Shown in pieces: positions 1-8,966 of a DNA stretch of 64,000 bases. The stretch is from Variovorax sp. J22G73. Lineage in GTDB: Bacteria > Pseudomonadota > Gammaproteobacteria > Burkholderiales > Burkholderiaceae_C. Under the pieces are notes generated by a model. The model was not told the DNA's origin, did not search any database, and saw only the letters and a list, made by a program, of their open reading frames with translations. Made by a program: the position numbers and the translations under genes. Position 1 is the stretch's first letter. Each line of letters begins with the position of its first letter. Where the stretch lies: the NCBI RefSeq assembly GCF_030317035.1, contig NZ_JASZYK010000015.1, positions 62,001-126,000 on the forward strand. The letters run 5' to 3'.

Positions 1-1
1 C

Positions 2-82
2 ACCATGTTCCAGCTGGCCGGCCAGCTGGAGCGCGCGGCACCGTGGGACGGGCGGCGCGCCAAGGCATTCTTGCAGGCCTGA
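2..82 (+). CDS. 3' end of an unidentified gene (partial)
   Basis: An open frame enters from the left edge and stops at TGA 80-82, giving 26 codons of a C-terminus ending in ...KAFLQA. The fragment is too short to assign. Its codon use (G/C at most third positions) fits coding sequence of this genome. A perfect 10-bp hairpin follows 32 bases later and may mark the end of its transcript. Confidence 0.4.
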   Translation, partial: TMFQLAGQLERAAPWDGRRAKAFLQA

Positions 83-114
83 AAGCCGCGCGCGGCGAAC
101 TCCTACCGGCGCTT

Positions 115-138
115 CCGAAGCCCGCCCACGGGCTTCGG
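115..138. other. Perfect 10-bp stem-loop upstream of poxB
   Basis: CCGAAGCCCG (115-124) pairs perfectly with CGGGCTTCGG (129-138) around a 4-base loop. No T-tract follows on either strand, so it is not a canonical intrinsic terminator. It may protect the 3' end of the upstream mRNA or be part of the poxB leader together with the next hairpin. Confidence 0.5.
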
Positions 139-142
139 CCAG

Positions 143-185
143 GCGGTGCTTAGCCTTTGCGATTTGCAGCAAAGGAAAGCACCGC
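143..185 (+). promoter_or_regulatory. Candidate ribosome-site-sequestering hairpin before poxB
   Basis: GCGGTGCTT (143-151) is the exact reverse complement of AAGCACCGC (177-185). Inside it CCTTTGC (154-160) pairs with GCAAAGG (169-175), leaving an 8-base loop. The structure ends on the base before the ATG at 186, and its 3' arm contains the only Shine-Dalgarno-like run, AAAGGA (171-176). If it folds in the mRNA, the ribosome site would be closed. A regulatory role is inferred; the pairing is read directly. Confidence 0.55.
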
Positions 186-1904
186 ATGGCCCACCGCAAA
201 GTCGCAGACCTCGTCATCGAAACCCTGCAGCACGCAGGCGTCAAGCGCTGCTACGGCATCGTGGGCGATACCCTGAACCACGTGACCGACGCGATCCGCC
301 GCAGCGACATCGAATGGGTGCACGTGCGCCACGAAGAAGCCGCCGCCTTCGCCGCGGGCGCGGAGTCGTACCTTTCGGGCGAGCTCACGGCCTGCGCGGG
401 CTCTTGCGGGCCGGGCGGGCTGCACTTCATCAACGGCGTGTTCGAGGCCAACCGCAACCGCGCGCCGATGGTGCTCATCGCGAGCCAGATCGTGACGAGC
501 GAGCTCGGCATGGACTTTCCGCAGGAGGTGGACTTCAAGTCGCTGTATGCGGGCTGCAGCGTGTTCTGCGCGCAGGTGCATTCGGCCGACCAGGCGCAGC
601 GGGTGACGGCGCTGGCGGCGCAGGCAGCGCTGTCGCGCGGCGGCGTGGCCGTGGTGATCCTGCCGAGCGACATCGCGCAGACCGAAGTGAAAGAAGGCCT
701 GACCTTCGCCGTGCACCGCACCGCGCCGGTGGTGCGCCCGAACGACGCCGAGCTGGCGCAGCTGGCCGCGCTGCTCGCCAAGGGAAAGAAGATTGCCATC
801 TACGCCGGCCACGGCTGCGAAGGCGCGCACGAGATGCTGCTGGCGCTGGGCCAGTGCCTGAAGGCGCCCATTGCGCACACCTCGCGCGCGAAGGATTTCG
901 TGGAGTACGACAACCCCTTCAACATGGGCATGACGGGCATCTTCGGCGTGGAGTCGGGCTACCGCGCGCTGCAGGAATGCGACACGCTGCTGCTGCTGGG
1001 CGCGGACTTCGCGTGGAGCCAGTTCTATCCGTCGAAGGCCACCATCCTGCAGATAGACACCGACGGCAGCCACCTGGGGCGGCGCCATCCGGTGGCGCTG
1101 GGGCTGGTGGGCGACGTGGCGCACACCATCGAGGCGCTGATTCCGCTGCTTGAAGAGCGCAGCGACCGCGCCTTCCTGGACGAGTGCCTGCGCCACCGCA
1201 AGGACGCGGTCGACACCCTTCGGCGCGACGAGCGACCCGGCAAGGAAGGGCTGATCCACCCGCAGCACCTCACGCACGTGATCGACGAGCTGGCCGCCGA
1301 CGATGCGATCTTCACCGCCGACGGCGGCAGCCCGATGGTGTGGTCGTTGCGCCACCTGCACATGAACGGGCGGCGCCGCACGCTGGTGAGCCTGCTGCAC
1401 GGCACCATGGCCAACGCGATGCCGCAGGCGCTGGGCGCGCAGAAGGCGTACCCGGGGCGGCAGGTGATTTCTCTCTCGGGCGACGGCGGCATCGCGATGC
1501 TGCTGGGCGACCTGATGACGGCGGTGCAGGAGAAGCTGCCGATCAAGGTGGTGGTCTACAACAACGCGAGCCTGAACTTCGTGGAGCTGGAGCAGAAGGT
1601 CGAAGGCCTGCTCGACAACTACACCGATTTGCTGAACCCCGACTTCGCGCGGCTGGCCGAGGTGATCGGCTTCTACGGCCAGAAGGTGGAGCGCGCCGAG
1701 CAGCTGCCCGACGCGGTGCGCGCCTTTCTTGCGCACCCGGGGCCGGCGCTGCTCGACGTGAAGGTCAACCGCACCGAGCTGGTGATGCCGCCGAAGGTGG
1801 AGTTCAGCCAGGTGGCGGGCACGATGCTGTATTCCGCCAAGGCGGTGCTCAGCGGTCGCGGGTCGGACGTGGTGGACCTGATCAAGGACAACTTCACGCA
1901 GTGA
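186..1904 (+). CDS. poxB: Pyruvate dehydrogenase (quinone) / pyruvate oxidase PoxB
   Basis: This is a thiamine-diphosphate and FAD enzyme that decarboxylates pyruvate to acetate and CO2 and passes electrons to membrane quinone. The 572 residues equal the E. coli PoxB length and the sequence aligns in order throughout. RHEEAAAFAAGAE near residue 50 holds the catalytic Glu of the TPP site, the central FAD domain has VEYDNPFNMGMTG, and the TPP-Mg motif begins GDGG near 437 and ends in NN. The C-terminus (LSGRGSDVVDLIK) matches the amphipathic membrane-binding peptide of PoxB. The only usable start is the ATG at 186, directly behind the 143-185 hairpin. The next gene converges on it. Confidence 0.93.
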   Translation: MAHRKVADLVIETLQHAGVKRCYGIVGDTLNHVTDAIRRSDIEWVHVRHEEAAAFAAGAESYLSGELTACAGSCGPGGLHFINGVFEANRNRAPMVLIASQIVTSELGMDFPQEVDFKSLYAGCSVFCAQVHSADQAQRVTALAAQAALSRGGVAVVILPSDIAQTEVKEGLTFAVHRTAPVVRPNDAELAQLAALLAKGKKIAIYAGHGCEGAHEMLLALGQCLKAPIAHTSRAKDFVEYDNPFNMGMTGIFGVESGYRALQECDTLLLLGADFAWSQFYPSKATILQIDTDGSHLGRRHPVALGLVGDVAHTIEALIPLLEERSDRAFLDECLRHRKDAVDTLRRDERPGKEGLIHPQHLTHVIDELAADDAIFTADGGSPMVWSLRHLHMNGRRRTLVSLLHGTMANAMPQALGAQKAYPGRQVISLSGDGGIAMLLGDLMTAVQEKLPIKVVVYNNASLNFVELEQKVEGLLDNYTDLLNPDFARLAEVIGFYGQKVERAEQLPDAVRAFLAHPGPALLDVKVNRTELVMPPKVEFSQVAGTMLYSAKAVLSGRGSDVVDLIKDNFTQ

Positions 1905-1929
1905 TCCGGAGTTGTAGCGATAGGCCTCG

Positions 1930-3573
1930 TTACCGCTGGTACAGGTCCTGGTGCGCCTTGCGCAGCTCGAACTTCTGGATCTTGCCGGTGGACGTCATCG
2001 GCAGCGCGGGCAGGAACACGATCTCCTTCGGCACCTCGAAGCCGCCCAGGTGTTCCTTGCAGTGCGCGGTGAGCGCGGCCTCGGTGAAGTCGGCGGGCGC
2101 ATCGGGCCGGCGCGTGACGAAGGCGGTGATGGCCTCGCCCCAGTGCGCATGCGGCAGGCCCACGACGGCGGCGTTCATCACGCCGGGGTGGCGCAGAAGC
2201 ACCTCCTCGACCTTGATGGACGGCACGTTCTCGCCGCCGGACTTCACCATGTCCTTCAGGCGGTCGAGAAAGATGAGCTGGCCGTCGTCGTCCATCTTGC
2301 CGAGGTCGCCCGAGTGGTGCCAGCCGAAGCGCTGGGCGCTGGCGGTAGCCTCCGGGTCCTTGTAGTAGCCGAGCATCACGTTGGGGCCGCGAAAGACGAT
2401 TTCGCCGACCTGGTTGGGCGCGAGCAGTTCGCCGTCGTCGCCCATGATGGCGACCTCGTTCACCAGCGTGCCCACGCCCCAGTAGGAGCCGAAGCGCTTG
2501 CGCTGCTCGTGCGCCTCGAAGATGGTGGCGCCGGGGTACATCTCGGTCTGGCCCGAGACCAGCGCGAAGTGGGGGCAGAACTCGTCGAGCAGGCGCAGCA
2601 GCAGGGTGCGCGACATGGGGGCCATCGCATACACGCACAGTCGCAGGCTCGACAGGTCGCGCGACGCGCGCTGCGGGTGCGCCAGCAGCGCGCCGTACAT
2701 CATGGGCAGGCCGACCATCACGGTGATCTTGTGGCGCTCGATGGCGCCCAGCACCGCGCCGGGGTCGAAGCCGCGCAGCACCACCAGCGCGCCGCCCACC
2801 GCCAGCGCCGACATCAGCACCGTGTGCTGGCCGCAGTGGAACAGCGGCAGCACGCTGCTCCACACGTCGGCGCGCTCGGGGCTGCTAGCCCACTCGACCA
2901 TGTTGCTGAGCAGCACCGAGTGCACCGACGCGTGCGAATGCATCACGCCCTTCTGGCGGCCGGTGGTGCCGCTGGTGTACATGATGAGCGCGAGCTGCGT
3001 GCTGTCGATGGGCACGTCGGGCAGCGTCTGCGGGCCGTGCGAGATGGCCTGCGGCACGGTCGCGATGCCGGGCGGCGGCGTGTCGCCGTCGAGCACGCAC
3101 AGCAGCGGCGCGACGCCGGTGTCTTGCAGCAGCGCGCCCAGTTCGGGCCTGGCATGCAGCGCGGTGTCGATCACCAGGTGGCGCACCTCGGCATGCGCGA
3201 GGATGTAGCCGATGGCGTCCACCGCCAGCGCGGTGTTGATCGGCACCCACACCAGCCCCGCCTTCTGGATGCCCAGCAGCGCGACCACCATCTGGATGGA
3301 GTTGTTGCACAGCATGCCCACGCGCTCGCCGGCGAGCAGGCCGAGGCCCAGCAGGTGGTGCGCGAAGCGGTTCGACGCGGCGTCGAGCTCGCTGTACGAC
3401 ATGCGGTGCTCGCCCTCGATCAGCGCGGTGCGCGTGCCGAAGCGGCGTGCGCTGCGATGGATCACGTCGCCCAGTGCGACGCGCGAGATGCGCGGGTGGA
3501 AGCCCGGCGCTGCAGGGGAGGGCGAGGGGCTGGTGGGCTGGGAGGGCGCGAGGCCCGTGGCGGCTGCAGGCAT
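1930..3573 (-). CDS. AMP-dependent acyl-CoA synthetase (fatty-acyl-CoA ligase family)
   Basis: This is a class I adenylate-forming enzyme that activates a carboxylic acid with ATP and joins it to CoA. The 547 residues carry the P-loop YTSGTTGRQKG near residue 199, the adenylate-binding YWGVGTLVNEV and GEIVFRGPNVMLGYY segments, the hinge HSGDLGKMDDDGQLIFLDR, and the C-terminal catalytic-lysine motif PMTSTGKIQKFELR. The substrate cannot be read from sequence; medium- or long-chain or aromatic acids are all possible. It converges with poxB, 25 bases apart, and has a Pro/Ser-rich N-terminal extension of about 25 residues. Confidence 0.9.
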   Translation of the reverse strand: MPAAATGLAPSQPTSPSPSPAAPGFHPRISRVALGDVIHRSARRFGTRTALIEGEHRMSYSELDAASNRFAHHLLGLGLLAGERVGMLCNNSIQMVVALLGIQKAGLVWVPINTALAVDAIGYILAHAEVRHLVIDTALHARPELGALLQDTGVAPLLCVLDGDTPPPGIATVPQAISHGPQTLPDVPIDSTQLALIMYTSGTTGRQKGVMHSHASVHSVLLSNMVEWASSPERADVWSSVLPLFHCGQHTVLMSALAVGGALVVLRGFDPGAVLGAIERHKITVMVGLPMMYGALLAHPQRASRDLSSLRLCVYAMAPMSRTLLLRLLDEFCPHFALVSGQTEMYPGATIFEAHEQRKRFGSYWGVGTLVNEVAIMGDDGELLAPNQVGEIVFRGPNVMLGYYKDPEATASAQRFGWHHSGDLGKMDDDGQLIFLDRLKDMVKSGGENVPSIKVEEVLLRHPGVMNAAVVGLPHAHWGEAITAFVTRRPDAPADFTEAALTAHCKEHLGGFEVPKEIVFLPALPMTSTGKIQKFELRKAHQDLYQR

Positions 3574-3699
3574 GCTGGTGTCTCCGGTCTTCTGTGGTTG
3601 GAGCGCAGCCTAAGGCTGGCCCCGCACCACGTCTTGCGAAGACTGGCTACACCGGGCGCCGCGGCGCGCCCCGTGCCTTTGGCACCCGATGCGTCGGCT

Positions 3700-4545
3700 T
3701 TAGAAGCGTGCCTTCAGGAAAGCCGACGGACCTTGCAGCCGAACCTTCAGCCGCGAATCCGCGAAGTTGGCTTCGCGCGTCAGGTCGATGTTGGTCACGC
3801 CATAGGAGAGCACCACGCCGATGTTCTTCACCGGGAACCACTCCACGCCGGCCGAGGCGTTGTAGATGTTGCCGTGGAAGCGGCCACCGTTCTTCCACAC
3901 GCCCGAGGCGTCCGCGAACAGGCGCAGGTCGGGCGTGATGGCATGGCGCACGCCAATTTCGAGCAGCGGCGCGATGGCGTTGTCGCTGGAGCTGTCGCTC
4001 ACGGTGCCGACCTGGCCGTTCACCGAAGCCAGGGCCGACGCGCCCAGCGTGGCGCGGTAGTAGGCGGCACCCGCGCCCAGGCCGAGCACGGTGTTGCCCG
4101 AGCCGATCCACCACTTGTAGGACAGCTTGGCGAAGTCGAGCTTGGTGTTGACGCTGGCGTTGCCGAAGGTGTTCAGCGTGCCGAAGTTGCCGAAGGACGT
4201 GGTGTTCGCCACACCGCCCGAGTAGTCGCGCTTGTACTGGTAGTAGTCGAACGAAATGCCCTGGCTGTCGCCCAGCAGCACGTCGGCCGTGACGCGCGGC
4301 ATGGTCACGCGGCCGGGCTTGATGTCACCCGACTGCAGCGTGCCGTAGGGCGTGTTCACCGAGGCATTGAACTTGGGGTCGGCGTTGAACGCCCCCACGG
4401 AAAAGCTGAAGCGGTCGAGCGCGGGCGAGGGGTCGGCCAGGGCGGGCGTGGCGGCCATGAGAAAGCCGGTGCCGACCATGGCGCCCAACGTGCCGAGCTT
4501 GCCGAGTCTTGCGGTCCGATCGAAGGGGCGGGTGCGAAGCAGCAT
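3700..4545 (-). CDS. Outer-membrane beta-barrel protein
   Basis: The 281-residue product has a signal sequence (hydrophobic stretch near residues 20-35, ending ATPALA before DPSP). Alternating hydrophobic/polar strands rich in Gly, Tyr and Asn follow, and the protein ends in the terminal Phe (FLKARF) recognised by the BAM machinery. The fold resembles OmpW-type 8-stranded barrels, but I do not recognise the exact family. The ATG at 4545 was chosen because the signal peptide begins there; the frame stays open far upstream only as GC-rich read-through. It is transcribed divergently from the DUF1345 gene. Confidence 0.75.
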   Translation of the reverse strand: MLLRTRPFDRTARLGKLGTLGAMVGTGFLMAATPALADPSPALDRFSFSVGAFNADPKFNASVNTPYGTLQSGDIKPGRVTMPRVTADVLLGDSQGISFDYYQYKRDYSGGVANTTSFGNFGTLNTFGNASVNTKLDFAKLSYKWWIGSGNTVLGLGAGAAYYRATLGASALASVNGQVGTVSDSSSDNAIAPLLEIGVRHAITPDLRLFADASGVWKNGGRFHGNIYNASAGVEWFPVKNIGVVLSYGVTNIDLTREANFADSRLKVRLQGPSAFLKARF

Positions 4546-4797
4546 GGAAGAAGTCCTTGATGACCTGAAGAGGGTTGGAAAAACGTGACCGCCGCGGCAT
4601 GTAATGAAAATGAACGCAAGCCGTTCGGCCCTGCGTGGCGCCTGTGGGCGGAGCTCCCTGAGACGAGTGCAACGATAGGCGCGTCGCACGCGTGCTTGCA
4701 TGCGCGGAATGCCGTTGTGCATGTAGGACTTTGTCGATGGCTGAACAGGCGCGAACACGCGAGTGGTCTGGCAAGGCCAGCGGCTAAAGTGGCGCGC

Positions 4798-5460
4798 ATG
4801 CTCAGACACCTTTCCACCACCACCGGCCGCCAGCGTCTTCTCTACGGCGGCATCGCGGCCGCGGCCACCGCGGCCGCGTTGATGCCGGTGCCGCTGAGCA
4901 GCATGGCGCGCGGGCTGGCCGGCTGGTGCGTCGGCGTGCTGGTGTACCAGGTGCTCACGTGGTGGCTGGCCGACACCTTCGATGCCAGGCGCACGCGCGA
5001 ACGCGCGCAGCAGCTCGACCAGCCCAACATCGTGATCCTGGTGTCGATGCTGGTGGTCGTGGCCGTCAGCGTGGTGGCCATCGCCATGATGCTGCAGCAG
5101 GTGAAGCAGCTGAGCGGCTGGGAGCGCGCCGCGCACGTCGCGCTGGGGCTGGTGGCGCTGGCGGGCTCGTGGCTGATGATGCACACCATCTATGCCTTTC
5201 ACTACGCGCACCGCTACTACATCGACCAGAAGGGCGGCACGCCCGACGGCGGGCTGGACTTTCCGGGCAAGGACGACGCGCCCGAGTACTTCGACTTTCT
5301 CTACTACTCGTTCGTGATCGGCATGACCTCGCAGGTGTCCGACGTGCAGGCCACCTCGAAGGAAATGCGGCGCATCACCCTGTTCCACAGCGTGCTGGCC
5401 TTCGCGTTCAACATGCTGGTGCTGGCGCTGTCGGTCAACGTGGTGGCGGGCGCCATCTAG
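4798..5460 (+). CDS. DUF1345 integral membrane protein
   Basis: The 220-residue protein has about five hydrophobic segments and the DUF1345 signature in its second half: HYAHRYYIDQKGG, then PDGGLDFPG, then YFDFLYYSFVIGMTSQVSD. The function of the family is not established. The ATG at 4798 is preferred over upstream in-frame ATGs because the conserved region and first helix fit it. No Shine-Dalgarno sequence is visible; instead TAAAGT lies 7 bases upstream (4785-4790), consistent with a leaderless transcript. The 252 bases between this gene and the barrel gene (4546-4797) hold only the two promoters as far as I can see. Confidence 0.8.
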   Translation: MLRHLSTTTGRQRLLYGGIAAAATAAALMPVPLSSMARGLAGWCVGVLVYQVLTWWLADTFDARRTRERAQQLDQPNIVILVSMLVVVAVSVVAIAMMLQQVKQLSGWERAAHVALGLVALAGSWLMMHTIYAFHYAHRYYIDQKGGTPDGGLDFPGKDDAPEYFDFLYYSFVIGMTSQVSDVQATSKEMRRITLFHSVLAFAFNMLVLALSVNVVAGAI

Positions 5461-5515
5461 GGCTCATCCACAGGCCACCCACGGGCCTACGCAGTCGGTG
5501 CTCGACGCCCGGCGC

Positions 5516-6274
5516 TCAGGGCACCTGGCGCGTCGGGCGGAACACGATCTCGTTCACGTCCATGTCCTCGGGCTGGTCGATGGCGAAGGCGACGGCGCGC
5601 GCGAAGGCGTCGGCCGGAATGGCGACGGCCTGGTAGAAGTCCTTCATGCCGCGCGCGATGTCGGGCTCGGTGACGCTGGCCTTCAGCTCGCTGTCGACCG
5701 CGCCCGGCGACACGATGGTGGTGCGGATGTTCCAGGGTTTTGTCTCCTGCCGCAGGCCTTCGGACAGGGCCCGCACCGCATGCTTGGTCGCGCTGTAGAC
5801 CGCCCCGTTGACCAGCACCTTGTGCCCCGCCACCGACGCCACGTTGACGAACTGGCCGCCCATCTGGCGCTGCATGTGCGGCAGCGCCGCGGCCACGCCG
5901 TACAGCACGCCCTTCAGGTTCACGTCGATCATGCGGTCCCAGTCGCCGATCTTCAGCCGCTCCAGCGGCGACAGCGGCATGAGCCCCGCGTTGTTCACCA
6001 TGACGTCGATGCGCCCGAAGGCCTGCACGGCGGTGTCGACCAGGTGCTTGACCTGTTCGGGCACGGTGACGTCGGTGGCGACGGCCAATGCACGAGATTG
6101 TTCGGCCCCTCGTGGCCCGTTCAGCGTGTCGACCAATTCCTGCAGGCGGTCGATGCGCCGCGCGCCGAGCACGACGCGCGCGCCCTGCGCGCTCAGCAGG
6201 CGTGCCGCCGCTTCGCCCAGGCCGCTGCTGGCGCCGGTGATGACGATGACCTTGCCTTCGATGTGACTGCTCAT
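5516..6274 (-). CDS. SDR-family NAD(P)-dependent oxidoreductase
   Basis: This is a 252-residue short-chain dehydrogenase/reductase. TGASSGLGEA near residue 13 is the Rossmann cofactor loop, DVTVPEQV sits after the third strand, NNAGLMP is the structural NAG motif, and YSATK supplies the catalytic Tyr and Lys. Such proteins usually reduce or oxidise small alcohols or ketones; the substrate is unknown. It is divergent from a LysR regulator with a good LysR-type site between them, so that regulator probably controls it. Confidence 0.88.
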   Translation of the reverse strand: MSSHIEGKVIVITGASSGLGEAAARLLSAQGARVVLGARRIDRLQELVDTLNGPRGAEQSRALAVATDVTVPEQVKHLVDTAVQAFGRIDVMVNNAGLMPLSPLERLKIGDWDRMIDVNLKGVLYGVAAALPHMQRQMGGQFVNVASVAGHKVLVNGAVYSATKHAVRALSEGLRQETKPWNIRTTIVSPGAVDSELKASVTEPDIARGMKDFYQAVAIPADAFARAVAFAIDQPEDMDVNEIVFRPTRQVP

Positions 6275-6346
6275 GAATTGCTCCGGGTGTTGATGGAGCG
6301 CCCGACTGTAGGCAGCGCACTGTCAACCGACTAGAAGGCCGTTTCT

Positions 6347-6363
6347 TGCACCACTCGCAAGCA
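6347..6363. promoter_or_regulatory. LysR-type T-N11-A operator candidate
   Basis: CTTGC-N7-GCAAG is a perfect 5-bp dyad containing the T-N11-A core typical of LysR-family recognition sites. It sits 73 bases from the SDR start and 51 bases from the LysR start, in the shared 139-base promoter region. Confidence 0.5.
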
Positions 6364-6413
6364 CAGGTTGATACTGTCGGGCTCGTATATCCAGCAAATC
6401 AGGGGAGCACCAC

Positions 6414-7385
6414 GTGGCCATCAGCGACTTTCGCGCCATCGAGACCTTCACCAAGGCGATCGAGCTCGGCAGCATCCGGCGTGCGGCGGCGGCCCAGGGC
6501 GTGAGCCCGCAGGCCGCGAGCCAGGCGCTCGCGGCGCTGGAGGCGCGTCTGGGCGTGCGCCTGCTGCACCGCACGACGCGCAGCATCGCGCTCACGTTCG
6601 AGGGGCAGCAGTTTCTCGAGGCCACCCAGCCTGCCCTGGCGGCGCTGGAACGCGCGGTGGACCGCGCGCGCACCGCCAAGGACGAGATCGCGGGGCCGCT
6701 GCGCATCGTGGCCCCCAGGTACGCGTTCTTGCCGCTGCTGTGGCCGCTGATCGAGGAGTTCTGCAGGCGCCACCCCGGCGTGCAGCCCGACCTGAAGCTC
6801 GACGACCGCATCGGCAACTGGGTGCAGGACCGCGCCGACGTCGGCTTTCGCATCGGCTCCGCGCCGCAGGACGGCGTGGCGGCGCGCCGGCTGTTCGCGA
6901 TGCAGCTCATCGTCTGCGCGGCGCCGGCCTATATCGCTGCGCATGGCGCGCCGAATTCCATAGAGCAGCTGGCCTCGCACCGGTGCAGCGTGTTCCGCCA
7001 ATCCGCCACCGGGCGCGTGCTGCCCTGGCTCTTCAAGGTCGGCGGCGAGGTGGTTTCGCACGACCTGCCGCCCACCTTGTCGACGAACGACGCGCAACTG
7101 GAGACCGAGGCGGTGCTCTCGGGCCAGGTGATCGGCATGTTGTCGAACCTGTCGGCCGCGCCGCTGATTCGTTCAGGGCGGCTGGTGCCGCTGCTGGTCG
7201 ACCACGTCAGCGACCACATGGGCGTGCACGTTTACTACGGCAGCCGCACGGCGTTGCCGTCGCGGGTGCGTGCCTTCATCGACCTGGCGGTGGAACGGCT
7301 GGCGCAGTCGCGCGAGTACGTGCTGGACGCCAGGGAGCTCGCCGCGGCGGAGGCCAAGGGGCGCAGGAAGCCGCGCCGGCGATGA
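6414..7385 (+). CDS. LysR-family transcriptional regulator
   Basis: The 323-residue protein has the LysR plan. An N-terminal winged helix-turn-helix (residues about 1-60, with GSIRRAAAAQGVSPQAASQA as the recognition unit and LGVRLLHRTTR as the wing) is followed by a linker helix and a periplasmic-binding-protein-like effector domain starting near PLRIVAPRYAF. The start is GTG at 6414, preceded by GGGGAG 6-7 bases upstream. The C-terminus is rich in Lys/Arg. Its divergent partner is an SDR, the likely target. The effector is unknown. Confidence 0.9.
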   Translation: MAISDFRAIETFTKAIELGSIRRAAAAQGVSPQAASQALAALEARLGVRLLHRTTRSIALTFEGQQFLEATQPALAALERAVDRARTAKDEIAGPLRIVAPRYAFLPLLWPLIEEFCRRHPGVQPDLKLDDRIGNWVQDRADVGFRIGSAPQDGVAARRLFAMQLIVCAAPAYIAAHGAPNSIEQLASHRCSVFRQSATGRVLPWLFKVGGEVVSHDLPPTLSTNDAQLETEAVLSGQVIGMLSNLSAAPLIRSGRLVPLLVDHVSDHMGVHVYYGSRTALPSRVRAFIDLAVERLAQSREYVLDARELAAAEAKGRRKPRRR

Positions 7386-7451
7386 ATGAACGGCACGGGC
7401 ACGGCACAGGGCGCCGCACGCCGCGTTGCCGCAATGTCCGTTACCGCAAGC

Positions 7452-8393
7452 TCAGGCCGAAGCCTTGCGCGGCAGCCCCAGTTTGACGATGCCGGTCGAC
7501 AGCGCCACGCCGCACACGATGACGGCGGCGCACATCAGCATCCACTGCGTGATGCTTTCGCCGAGGAACACCGCGCCGTAGAAGAGCGCGAACACCGGCA
7601 CCAGGAAGGTCACGGTCAGCGCGCGCGCAGGGCCGGCGCGTTCGATCAGCCGAAAGAACAGGATGTACGCGACGCCGGTGCAGGCGATGCCCAGCGCCAG
7701 CAGCGCGAGCCAGGCGCGCAGGCTGGGCATTTGCGCGGGCCAGAGCCAGAGCGCCGGAATGGCCAGGAACAGGGTGGCGCCGATCTGGCTGCCGGTGGCC
7801 GTGGTGAGCGCGGGCACGCCGCCCAGGTGCGCCCGCGTGGCGCTGGCCGAAATGCCGTAGCACAGGCACGCGCCCAGGCAGGCCAGCACCGCGAAGAGCG
7901 CGGCATTGCCGCTGGCGCCCGCATGCAGGCCGGCGCTGCGGCTGGCCAGCATGGCGACGCCGGCAAAGCCGATCACCAGCCCCACGATGCGCGAGCCTGC
8001 CGGGCGCTCGCGAAACCACGCCCACGCCACCAGCGCGCCGAACATCGGCGTGGTCGCGTTGAGCACGGCGGCCAGGCCGGTGTTGATGGTCAGCAGCGCG
8101 AAGCAGAAGAGCGCGAAGGGCATGCCCGAGTTGAAGACGCCGACCGCGAAGCTGGCCTTCCAGTGCTTCGCCAGGCTGGGGCCCTGGCCGCGCAGCAGCG
8201 CGATGGGCAGCAGGAACAGCGCGGCGATCGCCACGCGCACCGCGGCCGCCGGCAGCGCGCCGAACTCGGCCGCGCCGATGCGCATGAACAGGAAGGAGGC
8301 GCCCCAGAGCGCGCCGAGCAGCACGAGGTCGACGAGCCAGGCCTTGGGGGCGAGGGGTTTGGCGGGGGTGGTGTTGTTGGTCGTGGCGGTCAT
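7452..8393 (-). CDS. DMT-superfamily (EamA) transporter
   Basis: The 313-residue protein has ten predicted membrane helices in two EamA repeats, the first beginning LVLLGALWGASFLFMRIG and the second at ALFAVLACLGACLCYGISA. Members export amino acids or other metabolites. No neighbour suggests a substrate. It precedes, in the same direction, the alkylation-repair genes only in the sense of lying downstream of them: it starts about 70 bases past the ogt stop. Confidence 0.85.
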   Translation of the reverse strand: MTATTNNTTPAKPLAPKAWLVDLVLLGALWGASFLFMRIGAAEFGALPAAAVRVAIAALFLLPIALLRGQGPSLAKHWKASFAVGVFNSGMPFALFCFALLTINTGLAAVLNATTPMFGALVAWAWFRERPAGSRIVGLVIGFAGVAMLASRSAGLHAGASGNAALFAVLACLGACLCYGISASATRAHLGGVPALTTATGSQIGATLFLAIPALWLWPAQMPSLRAWLALLALGIACTGVAYILFFRLIERAGPARALTVTFLVPVFALFYGAVFLGESITQWMLMCAAVIVCGVALSTGIVKLGLPRKASA

Positions 8394-8462
8394 GCGTCCT
8401 CTGTTTTTATGGGGTGCCCTGCACTTGCGAGCTGGTGAGCCGGTGCGCGCGAGCGTGTGAAC

Positions 8463-8960
8463 TCAGCGCGCCTTCTCCAGCTCGAGCAGGGCGGTCTTGC
8501 GCTCCAGCCCGCCAGCGTAACCGGTCAGCGAACCGTCGGCGCCCAGCACGCGGTGGCAGGGCACGATCACGCTGATCGGGTTGCGCCCCACGGCCGCGCC
8601 CACCGCGCGCACGGCGCTCGGGTTGCCCACGTTCGCGCTGAGCGCGCCGTAGCTCACGGTGGCGCCGGCCGGAATGGCCAGCAGCTGCTGCCACACGCTC
8701 TGCTGGAAGGCAGTGCCGTGCGACAGGTCGAGCTTCATGTCGAAGCTGTCGCGCTTGCCGGCGAAGTAGTCGCGCAGCTGCGCGGCCGCCTCGACCAGCG
8801 CCGGGTGGTCGTCCCGGGTGATCCAGCCCGTGGTGTCGGGCCAGTGGCGTTGCTGGTCGAACCAGACGCCGGCCAGGCCCTGGTCGGTGGCCGCCATCGT
8901 CATGCCGCCCAGCGGCGTGTCGAGGTGCGAGCTGTAGATGACTTTGCTCTTGAACTTCAT
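8463..8960 (-). CDS. ogt: Methylated-DNA--[protein]-cysteine S-methyltransferase
   Basis: This is a suicide repair protein that takes methyl groups from O6-methylguanine (and O4-methylthymine) in DNA. The 165 residues carry the active-site motif IVPCHRVLG with the acceptor Cys at 135, the helix-turn-helix region TVSYGALSANVG and the closing GYAGGLERK. It starts 6 bases after the Ada-AlkA stop, so the two are surely one operon. It supplies the O6-methyltransferase domain that the upstream Ada-AlkA protein lacks (the AdaB role). Confidence 0.93.
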   Translation of the reverse strand: MKFKSKVIYSSHLDTPLGGMTMAATDQGLAGVWFDQQRHWPDTTGWITRDDHPALVEAAAQLRDYFAGKRDSFDMKLDLSHGTAFQQSVWQQLLAIPAGATVSYGALSANVGNPSAVRAVGAAVGRNPISVIVPCHRVLGADGSLTGYAGGLERKTALLELEKAR

Positions 8961-8966
8961 GGCGTT

